From positions 1 through 22,178 of the IMG/VR virus record IMGVR_UViG_3300046480_000039: a DNA stretch of 22,178 nt, one strand, 5' to 3'. This DNA comes from a virus. Below, piece by piece: positions 15,783 through 22,124 of this stretch. The notes beneath the pieces were generated by a model. The model was not told where the DNA came from, did no database searches, and worked only from the letters and a program-made list of their open reading frames with translations. The stretch's first letter is position 1; every line of letters starts with the position of its first letter. The position numbers were made by a program, and so were the translations under genes.

Positions 15783-16373
15783 CTACTTGCCTTGCTGCAG
15801 AATCCTCCCGAACTCCTCATTGGCTTTCGCTTCCAGCGCGGCCCGCAGCTGCTCGGTGGGCGGCAGCGCACGCGGGTCCGGCGGTTGCGTCACCGACGGC
15901 ACCAGGCGCCAGTAGACTCGCAGGGCCGTGCCGTCCTTCGCCGCCAGGTACATTTTTCCGCCGGCCATCTTCTTGAAAAACAATCCGGGGATCGTGCCGG
16001 CGCGCGGCAACACGCCATAGGCCTCGGCGCGTAAGGGGATCGCGAGCAACCGGCGGCCGGGCCCCGGCCGGATCGTGCCGCCGTTCACCTTGAAGCGGAA
16101 TGGGGCGGAGTCGATTCCCACGACTGCACGGTCCGCCGTCGCCTCGCGCAGCGCGGTCTTGCCGCGCACCTCGCGATTCCAGAAATGCTGCGGCGGAAAT
16201 CCCTGCTTGTTGCCCTCGCCCTCGCGCTTGGTGAAATGCGCCTTGAGCTGTTTCTCCAGCTCCTTGCCCAGGCGCTGCATCATCGCCTGGCGCTTCGCCG
16301 GCGAGAGCGCCTGCAGGATCGCTTTGATCCTCGGCGTGGCAAGGTCAACGACTTTGATGTCGGGCGAGAGCAT
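15783..16373 (-). CDS. Virion morphogenesis / tail completion protein (gpG-like)
   Basis: The start is taken at the ATG at 16373 (TGATG overlap with the gene before), giving 196 residues from MLSPDIKVVDLATPRIKAILQ. A helical N-terminus is followed by KAHFTKREGEGNKQGFPPQHFWNREVRGKTAL and a Gly-rich strand region (APFRFKVNGGTIRPGPGRRLLAIPL). Such a helix-basic-loop-beta plan is found in phage virion morphogenesis proteins of the Mu gpG class. The gene follows the MuF gene with only one small gene between, consistent with the F-G order of Mu, although here both lie upstream of the terminase genes. Similarity is moderate and not diagnostic. Confidence 0.58.
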   Translation of the reverse strand: MLSPDIKVVDLATPRIKAILQALSPAKRQAMMQRLGKELEKQLKAHFTKREGEGNKQGFPPQHFWNREVRGKTALREATADRAVVGIDSAPFRFKVNGGTIRPGPGRRLLAIPLRAEAYGVLPRAGTIPGLFFKKMAGGKMYLAAKDGTALRVYWRLVPSVTQPPDPRALPPTEQLRAALEAKANEEFGRILQQGK

Positions 16374-16666
16374 CAGTAGATCCGCGGATTCTTCCAGTCT
16401 TCCCAATGGATCGATCCGTTTGCCCGGGCGCCCTTGACCTCAATGACCGTGCCGCCGACCCTGCGGATGTCCCACAGCGCCGATGGCAGATCATCCCGAT
16501 CGTCCTTGGCCTCAGCTCCGAGCGACTCCGGATAGCCGGTGATCCAAAATCCGTCTGCTCTAAGCAGATGGGTTGAATGCTCCATTACTGTCTCAGGCAG
16601 GCCGCCGTCATATTCGTAGCGAGCGCCGCCGAGTTCGAAGATCACATATGCGTTTCCGTGGGTCAT
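16373..16666 (-). CDS. Small protein of unknown function
   Basis: 97 residues with a beta-rich, acidic character: NAYVIFELGGARYEYDGGLPETVMEH, WITGYPESLG, and GGTVIEVKGARANGSIHWEDW near the end. No family is recognised and no membrane segment or signal peptide is seen. It is translationally coupled to both neighbours (ATGA with the MuF-zincin gene, TGATG with the gpG-like gene). It may be an immunity or cofactor protein for the zincin-like domain of the preceding gene, but that is only an idea from position. Confidence 0.65.
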   Translation of the reverse strand: MTHGNAYVIFELGGARYEYDGGLPETVMEHSTHLLRADGFWITGYPESLGAEAKDDRDDLPSALWDIRRVGGTVIEVKGARANGSIHWEDWKNPRIY

Positions 16667-18201
16667 GGCCGTAGGACTGAGAGGATGAATTTGAAGTAGT
16701 CGGGATCCTTCTTGGCGAATCCGACCGGGTCTTCATAGAGCCGCTGCAGGCCCATCGTCAAAACCTCGGTGGCATGGGCCTCATCGAGTGAGTCGGCATA
16801 CACCCGGCCGGAATAGGGGACGCCGCCGAGCTCGGCCCACTTGTCCTCATAGGCAAAATCCTTGTCGCGATACCGATCGGTCCCGGTCAGCTTGTTGAGA
16901 GATTGGGGCACCTCGCCCGCTTTGATGCGGCTCCGGATGAAATTCTTGCTCGCCTGCAGGATCTCCGGATCGGAGCATTCGATGTGATGAGCCAGCTCGT
17001 GAACCGTGCAGGGAATGGCCCCCTGGCGCACATACGCGATCGCGAGGTCCGGATCATATTTACCCTGGCCCACGATCAACTTCACTTTGCACGAGGCATC
17101 AGGCGCGACGTCCTTCTGCAGCACCGAGCTGATGAAAGCCTGAGCCTTGGTCACCTGCGGCATTGCTGCTGTCGTAGGATTGAGCCGGAGCGATCCCCGC
17201 TCTGATGCCGGCAGCGCAACGATCGCGTGCGCTTGCTCTGTCGAGTCGGCCTTCGCCACGCTCTCGGCGAGGCGGTCGACGTCGGGCAAGGTGACCGCCT
17301 CCGGCGTCGGCGTCGCTGCATCGGCTGCCGTCGGGAGATCTGCGGCCTGGGATTTCCATTCCACGGTGTCGCCGTCGATCGATATCTGGTCTCCGAAGGC
17401 GTCTTTAAGCCATCCGCGGGCATCGTCCGACAGACCCTTGACGCTGGCCTGCAGCCCATCATTCCAATCCTGAGCCTGGTCCGCGGCGGCATCGCTGAGC
17501 TGCTGCAGGCGCTCCGCGGGGTTCTGGTTCTTGTCCAGCAAGTCGAGAGCCTCAGCCTCGGAACGGTCGACGTCCTCAAGGCCCATGCCGGAATTGTAGT
17601 CGAAGGGCGGCCAGGGGCGGCCAAAGCGCGAAAGTGCAATCCAGATCGGGCTCGTCTTGAGCGCGACCAGGTCCGTCTTGCTCGCGCCTTCCCAACCCAC
17701 CTGGGCGCCAGCCTCACCCCAGCGCTCATACCAATCGCGCGGGATGCGGCGCGATTCGACGCGGATCAATCGGTATGCCGGGTATGCATCGAGCAGGTTC
17801 GGATCCATGTCCGCTTTGCGCGATGCGTACCCGTGCGCGTCCTGCATCTGGAAATTCCAGATGAGTTCTAGGCGCCGCACGGAGGTGATATCCGTGAGGC
17901 TGCCGGAGTCGCCGGGCGCCGCGCCCAGGAGATTGCGCATGTCGGCGACAAATCGGGAGTGATCCATCCCCGTGCCGCCCGGGCGCGACTGGTCGAGGCC
18001 CTGGACAGCCTTATCGCGCATCGCGGAGACGATCCGCGCATCCGTGAGACCCGCCGTCCAGAACGCCCGCTCCTTCAGCGCCAGCGGCATGCTCTCCCAA
18101 TCATCCGAGCGCATCGCCGATCCGATCGGAGTCTTGCTGCCAAACCGGTCGACGGCTTCGGTCCACGGGCTCGTGGTCAGGTCTATGGCGTCGTCACTCA
18201 T
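16663..18201 (-). CDS. MuF-type head morphogenesis protein fused to HExxH zincin-like domain
   Basis: The 512-residue protein has an N-terminal phage head-morphogenesis (MuF, Mu gp30/SPP1 gp7-like) region at about 40-215, with RLELIWNFQMQDAHGYASRKAD, PAYRLIRVESRRIPRDW and RPWPPFDYNSGMGL. A charged Ala-rich linker follows to about 330. The C-terminal domain carries VHELAHHIE with the zinc motif HELAHH at 401-406, and TEVLTMGLQRLYEDPVGFAKKDPDYF near 478-503, whose Glu479 may be a third ligand. MuF proteins are capsid-internal and can carry C-terminal effector domains. An RBS GGAGGA lies about 9 bp upstream. The C-terminal domain is proposed to be a metallopeptidase or metallopeptidase-like effector carried in the virion. 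What it cuts is unknown. Confidence 0.8.
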   Translation of the reverse strand: MSDDAIDLTTSPWTEAVDRFGSKTPIGSAMRSDDWESMPLALKERAFWTAGLTDARIVSAMRDKAVQGLDQSRPGGTGMDHSRFVADMRNLLGAAPGDSGSLTDITSVRRLELIWNFQMQDAHGYASRKADMDPNLLDAYPAYRLIRVESRRIPRDWYERWGEAGAQVGWEGASKTDLVALKTSPIWIALSRFGRPWPPFDYNSGMGLEDVDRSEAEALDLLDKNQNPAERLQQLSDAAADQAQDWNDGLQASVKGLSDDARGWLKDAFGDQISIDGDTVEWKSQAADLPTAADAATPTPEAVTLPDVDRLAESVAKADSTEQAHAIVALPASERGSLRLNPTTAAMPQVTKAQAFISSVLQKDVAPDASCKVKLIVGQGKYDPDLAIAYVRQGAIPCTVHELAHHIECSDPEILQASKNFIRSRIKAGEVPQSLNKLTGTDRYRDKDFAYEDKWAELGGVPYSGRVYADSLDEAHATEVLTMGLQRLYEDPVGFAKKDPDYFKFILSVLRP

Positions 18202-18713
18202 GCTTCTCGATCCTCCGGGCGGACAAATTCCAATTGCAGCTCACGGAAGAAATCTTCCTCGGTCGGCGTATCGAGGAACCTGCGGCTGAGGAGCCGCTGC
18301 AGTCCCGCATGTGGATTCCAATGCAGTCCGACCTCGCGCGCTCGCCGGGCGATCATCACGTTGAACTGCGCCGAACCTGTGCGGCAGACGAGCAGCGTCG
18401 CCCAGTTGGCCGGCGTCACATTGCCGAACAGATCTGCACTCGCCGCATGCGCGATCCACAGATCGAGCTGGATTCCCCCCTGCAATTCGAAGAGTCGGTA
18501 TTGCTCGCCTGTCTTCGTGCAGCGGGTCCGGCGTTCGCAGCGTGCGATCAGGTCGTGCAGGCCGGCCTCGCCTTTGGGTAGGCAGACGACGTCGATGTCG
18601 CCGACCTCCGGACGCTGCCGGCGGATCGAGCCGGCGATTTCGCAGTGCTCGCAGAACGGCGAGAGATCGTCGCGGATCCGGCTGGCCAGGCGTTGTGCAG
18701 TGGCGAGCTTCAT
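18198..18713 (-). CDS. Minimal family-X DNA polymerase-like nucleotidyltransferase
   Basis: The 171 residues read as the palm and thumb of a family-X polymerase without fingers or lyase domain. Gly28-Ser-Ile-Arg-Arg32 and Gly38-Asp39-Ile-Asp41 match the GSxRR/GDxD motif with the same 10-residue spacing as Pol beta. The third acidic residue is Asp84 in IQLDLWI. GSAQFNVMIARRAREVGL (about 113-130) fits the family TGSxxFNxxxRxxAxxxG motif. The C-terminus FFRELQLEFVRPEDRE matches the typical family-X ending. The size is near that of African swine fever virus PolX (174 aa). It would fill short gaps or ligatable ends in phage DNA. The ATG overlaps the gene before as ATGA. Confidence 0.85.
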   Translation of the reverse strand: MKLATAQRLASRIRDDLSPFCEHCEIAGSIRRQRPEVGDIDVVCLPKGEAGLHDLIARCERRTRCTKTGEQYRLFELQGGIQLDLWIAHAASADLFGNVTPANWATLLVCRTGSAQFNVMIARRAREVGLHWNPHAGLQRLLSRRFLDTPTEEDFFRELQLEFVRPEDREA

Positions 18714-18970
18714 GGCGTGTCAGGCAAGTCGAACCCCCGCGCAGCAAGCTCTCCGCGGATGGCGTCACATGCTGAACGAAGGGCGATCTGGGGATTTCGG
18801 TTGCGTTCTCCTGACCTGAATATGCGCGCGCCTGGGATTCGGAAGATGAAACAATGGGTCTTGGAATAATCGTCCGGCGGCAGATGCTTCCCTATGAAGT
18901 TAGCGGCCTGCGCGAGAGAAAGGATCTCCCGGCAGTAGGCTTCGTTCGTCTGGGTGAGAGTGGACATCAT
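18710..18970 (-). CDS. Small protein of unknown function
   Basis: The start is at the ATG at 18970 (86 residues, MMSTLTQTNEAYCREILSL...), because longer upstream frames run through the previous gene with shadow composition; the next ATG at 18967 is also possible. It contains HLPPDDYSKTHCFIFRIPGARIF and a helical C-terminal segment with ACDAIRGELAARG. I recognise no family and see no membrane segment. It overlaps the winged-helix gene before and the polymerase gene after as ATGA, so it may act with the polymerase, but this is only positional. Confidence 0.6.
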   Translation of the reverse strand: MMSTLTQTNEAYCREILSLAQAANFIGKHLPPDDYSKTHCFIFRIPGARIFRSGERNRNPQIALRSACDAIRGELAARGFDLPDTP

Positions 18971-19290
18971 CGGAATGCCAGTTCGGCCTGGTGGGGCGTC
19001 GCGGCCTCGCATTGGGCATCGAACCAGGTCACGAGCTCGGGATATTCGCGGGCGCGATAAACGCCCGCGGCCCACGCCGGCTGCTCATCGGCCAGGCAGA
19101 TAAAGCCGAGCTGGAAGAGTTCAGTCGTGCGCGGCCGCAGCGATAGGATCGAGAGGCCGCTGGAAGCGGCAAGTTGCTGCGTCGTGCAGGGGCCATACTT
19201 CTTCCAGGCTGCGAAGACGGCCGCGCGCTGACCTTGCAGGCGCTCCTGCAGGTCGGCGAAGGTGGCGAGGCGGAAATCGAGCGGGCGCAT
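18967..19290 (-). CDS. Winged-helix DNA-binding protein
   Basis: A 107-residue protein with a clear helix-turn-helix pattern at about 23-65: AAVFAAWKKYGPCTTQQLAASSGLSILSLRPRTTELFQLGFICLAD. The wing and the following helices fill the rest. It resembles small phage winged-helix proteins of MarR-like fold and could repress or activate phage promoters. The start ATG at 19290 lies 3 bp after the previous stop. No operator was found that could be assigned to it. Confidence 0.72.
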   Translation of the reverse strand: MRPLDFRLATFADLQERLQGQRAAVFAAWKKYGPCTTQQLAASSGLSILSLRPRTTELFQLGFICLADEQPAWAAGVYRAREYPELVTWFDAQCEAATPHQAELAFR

Positions 19291-19293
19291 GGC

Positions 19294-19578
19294 TCAGGTT
19301 TTGGCGTAGACTTTCCGCGACCATTCTCTGCAGGCCGGGGCGTTGTGCTTGATATCGGTCTCGACCTCATAGGTCCATCGGGCCGCGATCAGCTGGCATT
19401 TATGAGACCGGATGCCAGCATGCTGAACGCGAATGCAGTGCTGACATTTGAAGCAATGCTGGCCTTTGGGTCCAGTACCAGGGCGCGAAGCATAGCCGTT
19501 CCTCCGCAGCCGGCCGTCCTTGCGGTAGGCAGCCGGCGGCGGAATCGTGATGCCGAATAGATCGGTTTCCCTGATCAT
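19294..19578 (-). CDS. Small Cys-rich phage protein, probable zinc-binding
   Basis: 94 residues from the ATG at 19578, which overlaps the preceding stop as ATGA; an upstream start would extend into the gene before. Motifs are RKDGRLRRNGYASRPGTGPKGQ (20-40), then Cys42-x2-Cys45-x2-Cys48, Cys61 and Cys83, with KCQLIAARWTYEVETDIKHNAPAC. This Gly-Pro-Lys-Gly plus CxxCxxC layout is recurrent in small phage proteins, of unknown role, and suggests zinc binding. It was probably made together with the DUF6745-like gene because of the overlap. Confidence 0.72.
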   Translation of the reverse strand: MIRETDLFGITIPPPAAYRKDGRLRRNGYASRPGTGPKGQHCFKCQHCIRVQHAGIRSHKCQLIAARWTYEVETDIKHNAPACREWSRKVYAKT

Positions 19579-20576
19579 GTCTGCGCCGCCGGCGCATAGG
19601 CGTCGGCCTCCTTTTCGAACGTCCATGCCACGGCTTCCCGTGCCGTCTTCACCGTCGGCGGCACGCGCAGGAAATAATCCTTGAACGTGCCATCGGGTTC
19701 AGGAGTCGAGTTTACGACTTTCACCATCACCAGTGGTTCATCGTCGGCGATCGGCTTCTGATAGAGGACGCCAAACTCATCCGAATGAATCTGCGCGGCG
19801 CCGGAATCTCCAAGGTATTTGGCCTGCCCATAGCGCTCGATCATCACCCGTCGCACCTCGGCATTCTTCTCCGATTCGATCTCGGTAATAGTGATCGTTT
19901 CCGGCTGCTCGATGATGTAGCTCGGAACATGGACGCCGTGAATATAGAACTCGCGGATATCGCTGAGCCATCTGAACGCCGGCTCCTGCGCATGATGCAG
20001 GCGCCGGCGCTCGTCGACGTGGATCGCTTCTGGTCGCTCCGCGATGACAATCTCCTCGGCCGTTAGCCAGAACAGCCAGGCGCCGGCTTCGAAAGCCTCC
20101 AGGACCGGTAGCCAGAGTTTTGCCAGCTTCTCATCGGCGCGCTCTTGCGCGCCGATCGAAATTAGTGGCAGCCAGCTGCAATCCCATGACGCGGCCCAGG
20201 CGGCCCTGGCGGCCCAGGCGGCCCTGGCGGCCCTGGCGTCCCAGGCGGCCCTGGCGTCCCAGGCGGCCCAGGCGGCCCAGGCGTCCCAGGCGGCCCAGGC
20301 GGCCCTGGCGTCCCTGGCGGCCCAGGCGGCCCTGGCGTCCCTGGCGGCCCAGGCGGCCCTGGCGTCCCTGGCGTCCCAGGCGGCTACGCCGACCGAGCCG
20401 ATTTCATCGGCTCGGTTCAGGAAGCGAGACTTCAGCCGATGCTCGGAAATGTTTGCGAGCCAGGCCTGGAGTCGATCCACTATGCGTTCGCGATTGACCG
20501 GCATCTTCAGCTCGCAAGCCGTCGCGTGGCGATCGAGCAATGCCTGGACTTCCGGACTGTAATTAGTCTGCGACAC
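19575..20576 (-). CDS. DUF6745-like protein with 21-copy tripeptide repeat
   Basis: The start is the GTG at 20576 because a GGAGGA ribosome site lies about 7 bases before it; the gene then overlaps the previous stop by 14 bp. It encodes 333 residues. The N-terminal 60 are a helical head, and 66-129 a repeat of (W/R)-(D/A)-A. The rest is a globular domain with RWLSDIREFYIHGVHVPSYI, TITEIESEKNAEVRRVMIERYG, IHSDEFGVLYQ and VKVVNSTPEPDGTFKDYFLRV, recalled as the DUF6745 family. The family's function is unknown; repeats of Ala-Trp/Arg in such proteins are known to me only as a pattern. No membrane segment is seen. Confidence 0.78.
   Translation of the reverse strand: MSQTNYSPEVQALLDRHATACELKMPVNRERIVDRLQAWLANISEHRLKSRFLNRADEIGSVGVAAWDARDARAAWAARDARAAWAARDARAAWAAWDAWAAWAAWDARAAWDARAARAAWAARAAWAASWDCSWLPLISIGAQERADEKLAKLWLPVLEAFEAGAWLFWLTAEEIVIAERPEAIHVDERRRLHHAQEPAFRWLSDIREFYIHGVHVPSYIIEQPETITITEIESEKNAEVRRVMIERYGQAKYLGDSGAAQIHSDEFGVLYQKPIADDEPLVMVKVVNSTPEPDGTFKDYFLRVPPTVKTAREAVAWTFEKEADAYAPAAQT
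20191..20379 (-). repeat. 9-bp tandem repeat, 21 copies, coding
   Basis: The plus-strand unit is GCG(G/T)CCC(A/T)G. Bases vary only at positions 4 and 8; all four combinations occur (7, 7, 4 and 3 copies). On the coding strand these choices select Trp/Arg and Asp/Ala, so all variation is amino-acid changing. A 27-bp higher-order unit (RDA-RAA-WAA) occurs three times in succession at 20290-20370. Change in copy number keeps the reading frame. Confidence 0.93.
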
Positions 20577-20895
20577 GGCGAATTTCCTCCGGACTGTATT
20601 CGCGTTGACGACGCACGATGTAGCTGCCCGGCGGCAGATTGATGGTGGCGTGCTCGTCATGCTGGAGCGCAACCATGGCCTCCCGGATCTCCAGGAAGGT
20701 CACGTCGCCGGCATCGACGGCGGAATAGAGGTCGGCATTCCGGGCGCTGATGGCATGCGCATGCCCGGTGACCTCGCCATGAGCGAGGATTAAGCGGCCA
20801 TGCTCGCGAGCGATCTTAGTGAGTTTCTTCGGAAGAGAGGACACGCGCTCGATGAGCACATCGCCCTGACGGTATTGTTGTTTTTTTGTGTTCAT
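20563..20895 (-). CDS. GDVL/HGEVTGHAH small protein, unknown function
   Basis: The start is the ATG at 20895 (110 residues; longer upstream frames lie inside the previous gene). It begins MNTKKQQYRQGDVLIERV and has HGEVTGHAHAI near 43-53, then FLEIREAMVALQHDEHATINLPPGSYIVRRQREYSPEE, a beta-barrel-like sequence. Similar small proteins are widespread in phage and actinobacterial genomes and often, as I recall, occur next to DUF6745-like genes. Function is unknown. The gene ends inside the next one by 14 bp, so the two are likely co-translated. Confidence 0.7.
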   Translation of the reverse strand: MNTKKQQYRQGDVLIERVSSLPKKLTKIAREHGRLILAHGEVTGHAHAISARNADLYSAVDAGDVTFLEIREAMVALQHDEHATINLPPGSYIVRRQREYSPEEIRRVAD

Positions 20896-20905
20896 GGGAT
20901 CGGGA

Positions 20906-21397
20906 TCAAAAAGGATTTCCATCGGCGGCTGCCGCCGGCGCCGAGGCCGGCTTCCTCCGATTCCGGATCGTGTAGAGCAAACTCCATAGCTGCCGCGCGT
21001 TGGCCCCATCCAGCCCGCAGCGGTATTGCCGCCGGCAGATCGCCGCGGCGTACTCCTCGCGCAGGCCGCGCTCGCGCAGGGCTTCATCCAGCTTGTAGCG
21101 CGCGATCCGGCGGTCGTTGTCGGCGTCGCGGACTAGCGTACGCGTAGCGGCCGCGGCGTTCCCGCCCAGCGCCTGGAAGTGAGCGACCAGGCGGCCATAA
21201 TGCGCCTGCGTGCAGGCGCAGAGGGACTGCACCCCGCAGGCGTTGCCCTGCTCAACGTGCCGCCATGCCTCAAAGCAGGCCGTCTTCGACTGCCCTGTGT
21301 TGATCGCCTCAAAAGCCTCGCGCTCCGACCAGGCGTCATAGGCCCGGCGCGCCAGCTGCGCGATCTCGCGCTTTTGAAGTATGGATAGGGGAGTCAT
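20906..21397 (-). CDS. Helical phage protein of unknown function
   Basis: 163 residues, mainly alpha-helical, starting MTPLSILQKREIAQLARRAYDAW. A central part has four Cys near CFEAWRHVEQGNACGVQSLCACTQAHYGRLVAHFQALGG, and the C-terminal part has RQYRCGLDGANARQLWSLLYTIRNR. This ending recalls a small protein seen in the early region of other Mu-like phages at the gp16 (GemA)-like position, but the GemA motif itself is absent. The ATG overlaps the previous stop as ATGA. Function unknown, probably DNA-associated or regulatory. Confidence 0.65.
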   Translation of the reverse strand: MTPLSILQKREIAQLARRAYDAWSEREAFEAINTGQSKTACFEAWRHVEQGNACGVQSLCACTQAHYGRLVAHFQALGGNAAAATRTLVRDADNDRRIARYKLDEALRERGLREEYAAAICRRQYRCGLDGANARQLWSLLYTIRNRRKPASAPAAAADGNPF

Positions 21398-21609
21398 TCT
21401 GTGATTCCCTTCGACGCCTTGTTAATCCGCCAGGCTAGGCCGATGATGATGTGTTCGTCCGATCGATGCTCGTGGCCCGCGTGGACTGCTATGGAGTCAG
21501 CCGTCTGAGGATCCGCCATCACCTTCACGTTTTCGTGGTAACGCTCAAAGGCATGGTCGAGTTCGACCAGCAAACCACGGACTTCGCGTGTGCATTTCGG
21601 GCCGTGCAT
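21394..21609 (-). CDS. Small protein of unknown function
   Basis: 71 residues (MHGPKCTREVRGLLVELDHAF...), a short helical protein with a His-rich end (IAVHAGHEHRSDEHIIIGLAWRI). No family is recognised. It sits 2 bp after the Gam-like gene and overlaps the next gene by 4 bp, so it is a member of the early operon. The frame is short, and coding is supported mainly by the coupling on both sides. Confidence 0.55.
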   Translation of the reverse strand: MHGPKCTREVRGLLVELDHAFERYHENVKVMADPQTADSIAVHAGHEHRSDEHIIIGLAWRINKASKGITE

Positions 21610-21611
21610 GT

Positions 21612-22124
21612 TCAGGCCTTTCCCGACTCCGTCCCTTCTTCCAGGATCTTCGCGACCAGCTTGTCGATGTCCGTGCCGGTCGCCCGGATGACGACCTGGT
21701 CGCCATCGGATTCGATCTTCACGCCGAGGCGCTTGAGCATTGCGGCATCGAGAGTGAGCAGCGCAGCCTTGGAGGGCTTGCGCGTGATGATCAGGTATTG
21801 ATCGGCCTCCTGGCGAAACACCTGGTCGATCCGGGCAGTGACGCGGCCCTTGCCCTTTTCGAATCCAACCTTGATGCCGTGCAGCACCTGCGTTTTGGGA
21901 TCGTCGAAGGCCGCGCGGGCGTCGACCACGGCTCCGGCGAGCTCGGATTTGCGCTGGGCGGCCACGCCGGCCGCCTGCTTGATGCCTGACAGGTGCCGGC
22001 GCCGGAGCGCCTTTAGTTCGGTGTCAAAATCGTCGAGATGGTGGGAGAGGACGTCGCGCGCATCCGCGTATTTGCGGGCTGCCACGTCGACGGAGAGGAT
22101 TTCAGGCTTCTGGGTGTTGTTCAT
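21612..22124 (-). CDS. gam: Gam-like host-nuclease inhibitor / DNA-end binding protein
   Basis: The 170-residue protein has a long helical coiled coil at about 10-70 (YADARDVLSHHLDDFDTELKALRRRHL), then a beta part (KTQVLHGIKVGFEKGKGRV) and a C-terminal end with ALLTLDAAMLKRLGVKIESDGDQVVIRA. This order (long helical hairpin followed by KTxxxxG-type beta sequence and a Leu-Gly-Val end) fits the Mu Gam family, which binds double-strand DNA ends like Ku and protects them from RecBCD-type nucleases. It is the only replication/recombination-type gene of the transposable phage seen; the transposase would lie outside the window. The ATG is at 22124. Confidence 0.7.
   Translation of the reverse strand: MNNTQKPEILSVDVAARKYADARDVLSHHLDDFDTELKALRRRHLSGIKQAAGVAAQRKSELAGAVVDARAAFDDPKTQVLHGIKVGFEKGKGRVTARIDQVFRQEADQYLIITRKPSKAALLTLDAAMLKRLGVKIESDGDQVVIRATGTDIDKLVAKILEEGTESGKA

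Noticed and set aside
20191-20379. CRISPR array or diversity-generating retroelement target
   Set aside because: Units are 9 bp without spacers; no reverse transcriptase or template repeat is seen, and the variation is tandem and binary rather than adenine-wide.
20190-20390. Collagen-like Gly-(Gly/Val)-Pro repeat on the plus strand
   Set aside because: The frame is closed by TGA just before the repeat (20187) and has no start inside it; the minus strand has a full gene with ribosome site and family-like domain.
20881-20887. Seven-A run (coding strand) near the start of the GDVL gene as a frameshift site
   Set aside because: It simply encodes Thr-Lys-Lys-Gln codons, and the alternative frames lead to no meaningful product.
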